From: Enoplolaimus lenunculus
Taxonomy: Eukaryota; Nematoda; Enoplea; Enoplida; Thoracostomopsidae
Length of the DNA: 64,000 nt
NCBI GenBank assembly: GCA_030248215.1
Contig: JASANG010001276.1
Location: forward strand, 62,001-126,000
Direction of reading: 5' to 3'
The notes beneath the pieces are model-generated. The model made no database searches, was not told the origin of the DNA, and saw only the letters and a program-made list of their open reading frames with translations. The number at the start of each line of letters is the position of its first letter. Position 1 is the stretch's first letter. Shown one piece after another: positions 1-13,148 of this stretch. The translations under genes were made by a program, and so were the position numbers.

Positions 1-518
1 AAATTTTTTAGCGTTTCTCAAAACGTCATTTTTTCATCAGTAAAAATAGCTTTTTCTCAAAATGACAAAAGCGGTTTGTATCTTTGACACGATTTCTTAC
101 GCGTTTGTTTTAAGGTCATATTGTGTCTTAATGCGTCGGTGTTTGAGCAAAGCTATGAATTGATAAGAAATTTATGACTTGTTTTGCATAAACATGGATG
201 AAGCAGAAGCAAGACTGGATGAAAGTTTCTTTGCATATAGATAAAAGACGCATACAAACATTTAACTCCACCCGACACAGTAGTGAAATCAGGACACGTA
301 CCGAACGCCCATGCATACTTGCTAAAATAATATGTTTACATATTATTACGACTCACATTAATAATCCTTCGATATTACCATTTTTACGGCCAATGTTACT
401 TTTAGGGGCGTCCTATTTTCTCGCGGGACAGCAAGACACAGGAGTGTAATTAGAGCAAACTCATATACTCCTGCCGACAGCATTATATATGCAGATGGGA
501 CAATGAGACAATCTTGTT
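1..518. other. Non-coding stretch with a solo family B end
   Basis: No gene is visible. Around 388-420 lies GGCCAATGTTACTTTTAG followed by GGGCGTCC, which matches one terminus of the TTAGGC-bearing MITE family B. The other end and the internal repeats are absent, so this is a solo end. The short open frames here have no recognisable content. Confidence 0.5.
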
Positions 519-2052
519 TACTGTAGTGACCCGAATAAGAGGGGGGACTGATATTTATTTGTCAACCTCCAGAGGGTAACCCCCTTGTTATTCGGTTACG
601 GACTTTTATTTATTTTTAACCCGCACTCTGCCGTCCTTCGTTACTGATATATATTCGGTACTGCAACTGTCCGTTGAATTAAACGTTTATTTGTCTTGAA
701 TCAATAGTTTGAGCGATCATGCAAGGTTATACTTAGGAATGTACTTTCAAAAGTTAAATATGTTTTAAACATTCGAACTCAACTATATTAGTTCTTGAAG
801 TCATTTATGCATTATAATTAGGGATAATTGACATTTATGGACTCAAATTAGGGTTTAGGGACTCTATCCGCTTACGGTCTTTTATTAGGGATACGGACTC
901 CTATTGATTCGTACACAAAATGGGGACCCCCTTTTTTGATTACCCCCCTTTATTCGGGTCAAAATCGCTCAGTGAGTCGAATTTGACTCTGGCGGAGTCG
1001 AATTTTGACTCAGTTTGTGTGGTACGAAAAAGCCTATTTCTGAAAGAGTCACAATTTGATTCACCGTGTTTTGCAGTGTATGTACAGGTACAGTCCAGAA
1101 AATATTCGTTCCCACCCATTTTCCATACGCTTTATTCGTTTGAACTATGCCCACGGCAAGGGAAGGCGGTGGTCTGAGTGATTATAATGAACCAAGGTTT
1201 TTTCGGCCTTCTACAAGCGGATTTGACAATGAAAATATGTCGACGTTTGCAAGCTATTTCCCATAGTTGTACACGTAAGCGAATACTAAGGGCAGATTAA
1301 CGGGATTCAGAGATTTAATAACACTTTCAAATTAACAAAAAACTCAAAATTTTCAATTGAAGTTTACGTATTAACAGAACAGTGCCAAACAGATATTTGC
1401 GGGTTTCCTACAACTCATGAAATATGTTGACGTGACCAGTGATAGTGTAAGTTATGCAAGATATTTTTGGTTTCTTCTTTAAAATCCGTCTAATAATTAG
1501 TGTAAAATATGAATTTGTCAAAATGTTCTATGTTTGGCAACAGATAGCTTCAAAATAATTCTGCAATTGGTAGATATTAAATACTGACTGAAAAAATTAA
1601 TACAGCACTACAATTTAATATTATTATGCTTATTCATTTTAATATTAACACTGCTTGGAATTGCTTAAAAATATTGTTCAATCAACTCAATCAAAATGTT
1701 CACAGCCACTCACTAAAAATAGGCAAAAATGAAGTAAAACTATTGCCAAAGTCTCGGTTTTACTTTACTGTGGTGCTTGGCAAACTTTTACTTAATTTTG
1801 AGCAAACACGAAATTCTTAGTTTTACATTTGCTTAATTAATCAGCAAATGACAGCAGTAGTTTCACTCAGCAACGTACTCAATATGTAGGACACTTATAC
1901 TTACAAAACTTAGCAAAATATAACCAAAGCATTTTACAGAGCACACTTAAAGCGATTATGCCAGGCAGAGAATGAATACGGACTTCTATTCATTGAGACT
2001 AAAAATTGTGGGCTCCCCCTTATTACCGCCTTTTATTCGGGTCACTACAGTA
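519..2052. mobile_element. Composite of MITE D and half of MITE P
   Basis: A family D element begins at 519 with TACTGTAGTGACCCGAATAA and runs to about 960, where its far end (TTATTCGGGTC) is cut short. It is followed at 961-1080 by one arm of the palindromic GAGTC element (family P) ending in TTTTGCAGTGTA. A second D right end (TTATTCGGGTCACTACAGTA) closes the block at 1975-2052. Bases 1081-1974 in between are AT-rich with no gene seen. The layout suggests insertion and partial duplication of D, but the order of events is not clear. Confidence 0.65.
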
Positions 2053-3753
2053 TGTATAAAACAAAACTAAAATTTGTTTCACGAACAAAATATATCTGTA
2101 CGCTACTACACAAGATTCACCTCAAAATATCTATGGTGCATCTTTATTAGCAACAAAGTACCATTTTCCGTATTTTTAAACAAACATGCGTGTGTTGCTT
2201 TTTATTTGGCCATTTGTATCCATGTTAATGTAACAGTTACATCAAAGAGTCTTGAATTCAAGACATATATGTCTGGAGTCTGTATCAAGACATTGTCTCT
2301 CAGGCAATATTTCTTGAATACAGAACAATTTATTTTGTGTGTAAAAAGCATGATTATGTTGTTAAAAAAGTGGGCCAATGTATAGCACAGGTGCTTCCAG
2401 TTTGCCAAGGTGGAGAACTTATGACCAGGAGTGCAGGGCAGCCACTCCCGTATGACGGTCAAATTTAACGCTGTTCTGGAAGAAAAAGAACCATAAGTGT
2501 GGCTGGGAAAACTGCAAAATTCAGACCCCTAGATATTCCCATGTTTAGTATAAAACTTTTGGTGTACAGGCTATGATCGCAAACGGGGAAAACTGAAAAA
2601 GTTACAGGTATAGGATTTCTCTTGGAAGGAAACATTTTTGGTACGACTGGAACATTGCGATGTGTGGTTCGGGTCGGAAAACGGAAAAGTGGAAAACTGG
2701 AAAATTCAAGCGTAGGGCATAGGTTTTGGTTAGAAAACGGGAAAGTTGGATAAGTGGAAAATTCAAGCGTAGGGCATATCTTTTAATTGAAAAACGGAAA
2801 ACGTGAAAAATCTTTAAAGCCTTGGTTTACCCTGGGTTGGTAGGGAAAATTTGTCGCGTAGGTTTTGGTTGATAAACGGGAAAAGTGAAAAATTTTAATG
2901 ATTTGAGAATATGGGCACAGAAATAATCAAAGTTATGATATAGCTAGTTATCTTCTGTTTACTGAAAAAACTTGTGGTTCTGGCATATGAGATTCTTCAT
3001 AGCGCACCTGCCTCTGCCACACTGAGGTCTGAGAGGAAGATTTTATGCCAGATTCGAAATTTCATAAATGTTTGTGTATGGGCCAACATTCATGTAAATT
3101 GCAGAGCCTCTGAAGAAGCATTGAATTTTTTAATTTGTAAACTGGTGTACGGTCAGGACTGGTCAAAAACGGGGATTTTCGATCGATCCGAAGGCGCGTA
3201 TGGTCTACCTTCCGATTGATTTTGGAACAGTTTTGATGCAGTTATACACAAAGCTACTGCTCGCATGGGGTTACAGAACACTGTTTAATCCGTTTTGCTA
3301 GCAAGTATCAATTATGTAACGCAAAATAATACGAAACAAGCCCGTTAGTCCAATTTACATCAATTACGTTTTCCTCCGACTTTCGACGCTAATAAATTTT
3401 ATAAGAGGGCCATACAGTCGGAAAGTATTATCTATAAAAAATCCGGAACATGCAAAAGACGCGTGAAATCTGATCGCTATCCGTCGGACACAAAAGTTGA
3501 CTTTTGTTGTATATACCACTTTGAATGTCTATTTGGTGGTCTATTTGCTACGTCAACTAAAACAAAAATCTGAAACTTGAGTATGCGAACTCGTCGATAA
3601 TCCAACAATGTTTGGCAATATGTTTTTTATGTTTTAAACAATAAGTCAATCGAAATAAAATTTAAAGTTCATCTGCACTTGTTTGATGTAATAAGTAGCT
3701 TAGGACAATGCTCATGCTAATTCATCAAATAACGCACAGTTCACAAGAATTTC
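2053..3753. other. Intergenic; imperfect GGAAAA-rich repeats
   Basis: No supported gene. At about 2640-2900 a motif GGAAAATTCAAGCGTAGGGC occurs twice 57 bases apart, followed by two looser copies built on AACGGGAAAAGTG. Near 3590-3650 a sequence resembling one at 14300-14350 (AATCCAACAATGTT and following) marks a low-copy dispersed repeat. Confidence 0.4.
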
Positions 3754-4113
3754 GTCAACGGTGTAACGAAATCTCCTATAGACATCTATCACTAGGTCAT
3801 TTTCAGAAAGAGTTCGTGATAGACCTGGTCTACAAGATATTTCTCGCTTAGTCCAGGGCTACCAGAGTTCACAGCCTTCCTGCAAATGCACAACAGCCCT
3901 AGACTATCACAAAATTTCTAATTTTTCGACACGCAGCACAAACACGTACGCAACATAAACGCGCAGTTTCGAGGACGGCAGGGACACCTGATACTATCCC
4001 TGGACTATATGGACTATAAGAGAAATCTCTTATAGACCAGGGCTATAACAGATTTGATTTCAAAACGACCTCATGATAGACTGGTCGATAAAAGATTTTG
4101 TGTCACTGTTGAC
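3754..4113. mobile_element. MITE family L, 360 bp
   Basis: The left end GTCAACGGTGTAACGAAATC and the reverse complement of the right end (GTCAACAGTGACACAAAATC) match over about 30 bases, allowing a few changes. The inside is largely self-complementary, with TATAGACCAG and TCTATAGTCC motifs repeated in both orientations around 4000-4045. No coding capacity is seen. Superfamily not determined. Confidence 0.65.
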
Positions 4114-4451
4114 AAAATTATCGTGAGCGTGGCATCACTGAGAAGCATACGTATTAAGTACCGGACCTCTTGCCAATAGTGTGTGAACCGGATATGTTTG
4201 ATTCATGCCTCGAATGTTATGGTCGTGTTCGTGAGCCATAAAAACTGTATTCGGCTTGCTGTCGCATGCGGAATTGTGTGGTACGCCAATGGCATTGAAT
4301 GATTATGCTATATAGACAATCCGGTTTCTATTATTTCGGATTTAAATATTATCAATATAAACGGATATCCCTGGTCAGACAATATAATATGTGTAACGAT
4401 GACCCGGTGTAGCGTATGCCGCTTCCCATTTCGCAAAATAAATATATATGT

Positions 4452-4546
4452 ATTAGAGATGTCTCGGGGCCTGGCCCCGGTACTGGGATCTAAGGCCCCA
4501 GCACTGGGGCCGGCACGTTATTTGCCGGGGCTTAACCAGTGGCCAG
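4452..4546. mobile_element. hAT-type terminus with GC-rich palindromic core
   Basis: TAGAGATGTCTCGGGGCC starts a GC-rich run of GGCCCC/GGGGCC palindromes in an otherwise AT-rich setting. Termini of the form TAGnGnTGTnC followed by self-complementary repeats recur at 11632, 22604, 34437 and 62809, and resemble ends of hAT-superfamily MITEs. Only one end is clear here. Confidence 0.4.
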
Positions 4547-5195
4547 TTTTTACACGCGAATCTTAACTGACTCGCATCAAAAACAATCTTATCACGCTCT
4601 GTTCTCGAATCAAAAATATCAAAATCACAAGAAATTACTGTGCACAGTATTTTTTATTTTCCCATGGTTTGCTGCACAGACTACACAATATATAAATTGT
4701 TTCTTATGGTGCTTCAACCAAAAGCTCGACATAATAAATTTCTTTCTATCATATAAAACGGAAAGATTGGTTGATTGGTTCAAATATCTTTTGCGATTTG
4801 GACCTGAGCGAAACACATGTTTCGATAAAATCGTAAATGTTTAATATAATTTGGCCAATAAAACTGGTGCATCAATTTACAGAAAACTTTTTTGCACCTT
4901 TGGACGAGTTGGATTGACTATATTAAACAAGGGATACATTAGCATATGCATGATGCAGTATTCGATAAACAATTTCGTAGTATATTCTTGAATTTGTAGC
5001 GCAATCCACTATCGCTGACATTTGCATATAGAACAAACGACTTCGTTAAACTTGGATATACCAGTATTGGTGCGTCGGGCAAGTGACGTTTCAGAGTATA
5101 AGTAACTCTAATAATGTAATCTGCATTGGCATGCATAGCATAAACTCATATTCATTTTTGTGTGTTTAAGAGCTGTTCGTAAACATTAAATAAAG
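4547..5195 (+). promoter_or_regulatory. LSM14 upstream region and 5' UTR
   Basis: No separate gene is seen in this AT-rich stretch directly before the LSM14 start codon. TTTTTGTGTGTTTAAG ends at 5170, 26 bases before the ATG, and could be a splice or trans-splice acceptor, though TTTAAG is weaker than the usual nematode TTTCAG. No TATA box or known factor site can be assigned. Confidence 0.3.
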
Positions 5196-8100
5196 ATGTC
5201 GGGCGGCCAGATACCATTTTTGGGCAGTAAAATCAGTCTAATTTCGAATTCTGAGATTCGATATGAAGGAATTTTGTATACAGTTGATACGCAAGAATCT
5301 ACTATCGCATTGGCAAAAGGTAATTAACATTTATATTTTTATGTGAATGTATAGTGGAATGCAATCTTTAGACCAATTTATAGACTTGCAAATAAACTGG
5401 TGGAGTAGGCTTGTAGCTTATTCCTATCTAAGATATTTTTGCATATACGTATATTTCTATCTAAGATATTTTTGTATATATTCGTTAAACTAAAACATTT
5501 GTTTTGCCAACGGTGTTTGAAAAACTTTTTTTAGGCTAAGCTAGCAAGAAGTTTTTGTGAATGCCGAAATACGCCTGGTTTCTAGCTCGCCACGCTCGCG
5601 AGGTTTCATGAATTGAGAGGCTCGATGTCAGAGGAACAGGCAACCCAAACATTGTCTTTGGATTTCATATATGCTTTCAAGAAAGGCGTCCGATTTGTAT
5701 AGCTCACTCCGCTCACGATATATTCTTTACTGGTGTAACTGTTGGTTCCCTAGATGAGATGGTTTTAACACATTATATCACACAGCCTTTCTAAACTAAG
5801 ATTTTGTATTGAAACTGATAAGCGTGTAATGTTTTATTCGTTTCGCTCGTGAAGTTTCCTTTGACTACTGCTAACATAGTGGAAGTGGATAAGGCACATT
5901 CCTTTCCAATGATCAATTTAAGTTTTGATCCCTCGAGCGAAGAGTCGTTTAGCCATTTCAATGACAAAATCTGAAAGAATTTTGTTGGTTTTCAGGAATT
6001 CCGATGAAACCCTACTGCACAATCTTTTGTTTGAGTCTGTTTGCAAGAACGGGAACAGGAAAAAGAACTGGAATTTGAAAACAATTTTCGTCACCGAATT
6101 ACTGTTGAACTTTTTGAAAAACTTGGCAAAATTTTTGAGTGAATTTTCAGATATTTCAGTATAAAGTTTTGCGAAAACCCATCAGAGACAGTTTGTTTAT
6201 TAACAAAATTGAACTAATTGCGAAAACACTCGTTTCGAAATAACAAATTTTTAAAGACAAAGTTTCCAGTATTTAAGTGATTGTGAATAATTTCCCACAA
6301 AACCCGAAAAATTCCGGTTCCTGCACCTTTGAATGCAGGAACTGGAACAATAACAGAATAAAATTTTTTGCATAATTTCCGGCCGGAACAACCTGAATTT
6401 AGGCCGTGTTCTAATCTGATGTGTTATTGTTTGCAGTAAAATCGTTTGGAACAGAAAATCGACCGACAGATCATCCTGTGGCGGCACGAGACGATGTTTA
6501 CGAGTTTATTATATTTAAAGCGACGGACATTAAGGATTTGATTGTATGTGAAAGCCCACAGCCCGTGCCTCAAATGCCTGGCGGTTTACCCTACGATCCA
6601 GCGATTGTACAAGTGTCCTCTCAGGTACACGAGATCTCCAAAGCGTTCGGGTTGTGTGTTACTCTAAAGAAAGTTTCTATCTGCATCGGCTAGTTAGATT
6701 CTTAACAGGATTCGAAACGGTATCACTTTGTCAACAATATATTTGTACATATTGGATTTTGAAAGGAAACTTTCAAGAAGTTGAACATTTGTGAATCAAA
6801 TCGTATAAGAAAGTGCATCCGTGTTTAAAAATGCCTTAAATAATTAGAAGAGGTCCTTAAGCATAAACCAGATCGCTGTGCAATAATTACGTACTTACAC
6901 ATCAAATGTTTAGTTGGCAGTAAACATTTTCTAAAAACACTAAAACTTAATTTGAACCACAGTTTAAAGATTTTTCGTGTTCAGTGTATGTCGATGTCAT
7001 GAAAATATACTTATCACTTATTTTGCAGAATGCTCAGCACGATGCTAGAGGACAATCTATTGGTAAGTGATGAACATGAAGCATCAACAACACATTACGT
7101 TTTATATAATCGCATAAACAATGCGCTAAATCTTATTTTTACAAGAAGTTAGGAAGTATAAATATAGTCACTGCGAATGTTTTTTGAAAATTAAGTTACG
7201 TTCTGTTCTGTTATTGTTTCACTTAACTTGTCAGCCATCTTTTAGTATGAAAACCACTGGCGACGTAATACATGTTTAAAATGTTTTTAAGTTGTTTAAA
7301 TGTTTTTGCTTTTTTTTGTTGTCACCGCCTTTGGGCGGTGACTTTGTTTTCGCTCGTTGCAATCATGAACGAAATATGTGTTGTAGATTGATTGGCAAGC
7401 ATGTTTTTGAACATGTTTTCATTATAAGTAAATTTTACAGCAGATCACGATTTTATAATTTCTCAAGCAGAAGTATAAAAAATTTTCATAACAGCTTGTA
7501 TACATATTATTGTTGTTAAAAGGAAGCGTCAAATTATTTTATGTTAGAAATTCTTCTGATAGAATAGTCCAAATTTTAATACTTATCATGTCATGATGAA
7601 TTGGTCAACAATGTTTTACTTTTAAATTTGTGCGTATTTAGTAAAAGGTAATTAATTCTGCAGCACATACTAAATTAAAATTAAGTATCTGCAACGGGTG
7701 ACACCAAGACATTAAACTGTTTTTTACTCGCGGTGACGTGACCTTATAATTGCCTATCAGGCTGATATCGTGTTTTTTTACAATTGTTACTGTATCAATC
7801 AACATAAACTTGTATTATCACTTTTGCTCTTTGTACAAAATGTTAGCTATTGCGTTTATTGATTTTAGGCAACCAACCACAACCATTAAGCCCAACAGGT
7901 GCTGCTGGGGCAATGGATGGTGTGCCTGGCAGCGGTAGTGCATTGAGTGACAATAGAGCTCCAGGGGCTGGACGACCACCTCCCCGAAGTCTGTTGTCAG
8001 GATCAATACCCAGTAGTGGTGGACAGCAATCGCAACAACCTGGTGGTGGACTGATGGGAATGGGTGGCCTACAGCAACAACAGATGCAACAGCCACTTTA

Positions 8101-11100
8101 CGACACGAGTGGCGGAACGGTTACATCGCCGCTGTTGTCGCCGTTAGCTGGCGGTGCTGGGGCAGCGGCTATTGGAGCGCCACAGTATCAACCGCACCAT
8201 TTACAACAACAACAACAACAGTTTGGACATGTTGGCGGAGGTACTTCGGTGCCACGCTCTGGCGGTAATGATACGACGCATCAACATCAGCATGGTTCTG
8301 CTGGGTTTGGAAGTATGTTTGTTTGCATATATGGAATTGGGATAATGGTGTTTACTGTTTATAGAGATCTGGTTCAGTCGTGGTCGGGCTTTTTGTGGTT
8401 CAGTTTCAGTTCAATCAGTGAGTGGATTCGAATTAACGCGCCCCAGAGTGCAAAACGAAACTGATTTACACCGTAATCGGAACAGGAAATTTATATCGGA
8501 ATTAGAAATTTTCGTAGCCCATAGTTTGTTCGCACCGATTGTTAGTATATGTATTTAGTATGCGCTAGGTCAGTATACCCGTTTCAGCGTGCATGTTATT
8601 CATGCTTTAATTTTCATAAAACACCAGTGGTTCTGAAACTTTGCAGAACTGGGGGTTCAAATTTCACATATTGCAAATAATACACGTTAGAAATGATGAA
8701 AAATTACAATTCCTATTCCGATTATAACTACAATTGGAACCGGAATTGGATATGAACCGAAATTCTAAACGGAATCGAAATGTTCTGTATTAAATATATC
8801 CGATGCAATTTATCGAGCTTATTTTGATCGCTAATAATCACAACGTCTTCCGTCTCTGGTGACAGTAGTATAGTTTTCAACTCATCACGATTTCAGTGGA
8901 CGTTCTTAACCTGAGACAGCAATTTTAAAATCTTAAAATTATTAAAATTTCAGTAAGTTGAAAAACTCAAACTAAAGATTGTTTTAGTTTCTGAAAGTTT
9001 AGGTGTATGACTGAGATACGTACTTTTAGGATTTGACGACTATACGTAATTTTTGTGAGTGGTTGTATAATGGGTTTTTGTACTTCAGGGGGATGGTGCT
9101 AAATTTCTAATGAGTTTGGTAGTTTTCAGCATGTATTCATAATATCTCGGAAATGCTACGCAACTTTGCCATTATAATCCAAGAGATACTGATGAATATT
9201 AATCGTTTACTCCCTGCGTATTTTCGATTTGAAAGGCTTTCGTCAATTTGGGGTTGCCTTTCGCATATTGACCGCGCTTTTAGTAGTTAATTATTATTGA
9301 ATAACTTGAAATATTAAACTGAACCTGTGTATTCGTCTGGTTCCGACGGAGTGGGGGCGGGCTTCAACCAGGGCCCCGGTTAACATACGGAGGAATTTAT
9401 GAGGGAGTAAGCTTTACCGGCAATGCTACTGTTTTTAAGAGAAAACCCCATAACTGAAAAATTATGAAAGGAATTGTGTTTAACGTTCGAAAAAGTTAAT
9501 TTTTTTTATATTTAAAAAATGCTTAACCGGGGGTCGAAATCTCGAGTTTCGGGGCTTTGACTCAGTGGGTGTTCAATTCGCCTCGCAAAATTGTTGATGC
9601 GACAGTATTGGTTGTGGCAGCATATAGTTCAGCTCACCATGAACCATGAACTGTCTCTAACTTATGTGCAAATTGTATGCTGTCTGATTCATAACAAAAC
9701 GGAGTTGGATAAAAGTATTAATTTGTCGTGAGAAGAATTATGGTATACCTGTCATGGGTTCAAGCAAAATTACATTCAGTGTTAACTAAATATCGTTTGT
9801 TGAGTTTAAATGCCCTCAGTGCTTTTAGCATTGCTTTAGTTAACCTTAATGCTATTTCGGTTGCGGTATTGGTGTATTGATAGTGTGTAAAATAATATTG
9901 TGATGTGTTTTGTTTTCTGTAGTGATTCTGAAATGTTATACCAATGTTTGGGATGACAGTTTACTTTTAGACACAGAATATCGTCGCAGCAACTTTCAAT
10001 CATCGAGTAGCGCAGCGCCGCGCTACCAAAGCCAAAATAAGATGTCCGGTCGTAATGGAGATTATGGTGAGATTTTTAATACATATAAGTTGATCCGTAT
10101 TGATTGATATTAACCTGCTAACAATGTGCTAGTAATAATCATAGGACCAACCCAATACTTTAATATGAAGAAACATTGCGTTTTATAGGATGCAGTTCTG
10201 ATTGTAGCCGTTTTTAGCTGACTTATGCAACTGCCGTGTTTAGAATTATACGCTTGTCTTGTAGCTACTGTTGATTTTCAATTACTTGTTGGAAATATTA
10301 CTTCTAAAATACTATAGAAGGTAAAATTGCAAACTATTGCATGCAGGATAATATAGAAAAGACTCTGACTCTGTTCACTTATCTGTTTAGTATGTCGTTT
10401 CGATGGACCCATTGGCCCCTTCTAGAATGTAATCTCGTGTGTGGCTTACTAAGGATTTCTGTACCCTTTTCATTTATTTTTTCTAAAATACGAATAAGAT
10501 GAAGAGGCAGTTTTTGAGCAGAGAATTCACAGAACTGGGAACAAAATTTCGACAAATTGTTTTATTTCGAAGTTTGTAATAAAGGGTGTTAACTTAACGT
10601 GTTGGCGTTGCAAAATGCAGCGTTTTAATTTGTTATGTGATTAGCATAATATAGGTTAACAAACAGAAATCCTTTCATTTGTTTTGTTAATAAGACAGTC
10701 TTGTTAATTAAACCTATTAGGTATGTATTTTTAAAAATCTGGTTAACAGCCGTAATAGCGTACATAATGCTGAAATTAGATTGCTTGTAACTGTAATAAA
10801 TAGTGAAATAATGTAGAAAGTCCTAATTTAGGCTTAACTACTTATGCAAATTAGCCTGTAGCTAATAAACCGCTTAAAATTTTTAAACCGCAATGCGAAG
10901 TTAACACCCCAGGATACTTAGCTTTCAAACAAAAAAGTTTATCAAAATCGGTTCAGCCGCTCCTGAGATTCTTTTCAGAGGGACGGACGGACATCCACCT
11001 TTCGACTCCAGAGTCCAAAACATAAAATGCTTCGCGACAAACCTCCAAAACCGATAATTGAGTTGTTAGCTAATAACTAATTTGCATATTACCTTAATTG

Positions 11101-13089
11101 CTTACGTGTGTTCGAGCTTCGCTCAGTAAATGTAGTCCTACGACAGGTTTATGTATAGTTTGCTGGTCAGTTTCGCTTACTCTTATGTGCCTATACTTAT
11201 GCAAATAGTTTCAGTGCGATACGTTTACTAGATTCCGTTTAATATTTATGTGCTTCACACATTTGAAATGTGTGAAGCACATACATTTGTTCCATGTAAT
11301 TATGCCGATGCCAATTTTAATATACAATGCTTAAAGAACAGAGGGAATACACCATTACATAATTAAAATTCAAACCCTAACAACCATAAAACGTTATAAT
11401 TTCATGAGAACGATTTTTTAAATATTTTTTTTAAACACAAACGCAAGAATTATAACGATTATCATGATCAGACGCACGATATATATCAACAATTATTGAA
11501 ATTGATAGCATTCCAACTGAATGTTGTGTGCAAACGGTATCGGCAAAGAATCGGTAATTTTTTCCAGTGAAGATGCTGATACTATCGAAAAGTGCCGATT
11601 ATTACCGATGCCGATTAATCGGAACATCCCTATAAGAAACACTTTTAACATATCGCTGTAACTTTCTTTGCCACTTAGTAGGGTACTCGCTAATTTCCGT
11701 ATTAACTATGAACATCATTGCGTTTGAACTTATAGTCAGCAAGTAGGTCCGAGGTTCGCTCATTACGTGTAGGGCCACTACGAAGGGTTATAAAATATAA
11801 ATCTTATGGTATGGCGTTATGGTAGTATACAAGGGATTGCGGTTACACAATTCTTAGGTCTATTTATTGCATCTTGCATTTCTGTGAATCATGTAGTTTT
11901 GAACCGATACGTCCTAATTCCTCGAAATTACATAACGTTATATTTGAGATCATTTCGATCCTGTAAAATAAATTCATCTACCGTAAGATTCGGGCAAACT
12001 AGCCGCTTAGTTTCATATGATTCTAAATCTAGTATTGGCATATTGCGCTATGCAGCATTATCTAAAGACATACTGTTACGTAATATATAATTATAGGGTA
12101 TACGTCAGGACGTTATGGAGGTGGCGGTGGTTTTGCACGATCGTCGTTACTTGGCAATTCATTTGGTGGCGCCGGCGGTAACGACTCGGCAGTAAGCAAC
12201 AATCATCACGGCGGAGGTGGCTTCCGAACGTACAGTGCGGCACTCCGACGTCCATCGGTTGATGGCAGCAGCGGAACCGGCTTTGCTAGAGGCGGACGTG
12301 GGGGCGGTCCTGTAGGAGGCAGTAGAGACGAACGGTGAGTGGAGTGAAGGAAATGATGCAGTTTTAGTGTAAAATTGGTCAAAGTGTGACTTAATTTGCA
12401 GTCTTAACTTGTTTCATTTGTTTATATTGCTGGGTGCAACGGGAATTACAATTTACCGGAACCGGAATTTGAAAAAATTACCGCAAACGGGACCGGAATT
12501 TGAAAAAATTACCGGAAACGGAACCGGAATTTGAAAAAATTGCCGGAAACGGAACCGGAATTTGAAAAAATTACCGGAAACGGAACCGGAAGATTTGTCT
12601 TTTTGCAATATTATTGGTGAAATAACCCTAGTTGGAGATAGGTATTCATTTTATCTGCTGTAAATCCACGGAAGCGAAGTCTACCTTTAATGGTTTATTT
12701 TCGGCGATTTTCAAGGTTTACATACTATAGTAATGAAATTATTTAATTTTTATCGTCATTTTCTTGTAAAATATCTTAATTTCCACCGATCAAAATTTAA
12801 TATCGGAATTTTTCATTCCGGTAAAATTTCACCGGAACCGGAAGGTGAAAAAATGCCGGAACCATAACCGGATTTCCCGTTGCACCCAGATATATAGTAT
12901 TATAGTATTATGTAACTATTCATGTAGTTGATTTGTTTTCACATTAATGTTTTCATTTACCTACTTGTAGCAACAGTCATGTTGTTTCACTTTCTAGTGT
13001 TTGCGCGAATATAATGCTCAATTTTTTGCCTTTTTAGGAACAATCATGTTGATTGTTTTTCTGTGTTATTGTTGTAAATATTATTGTTT

Positions 13090-13148
<59 letters not shown>

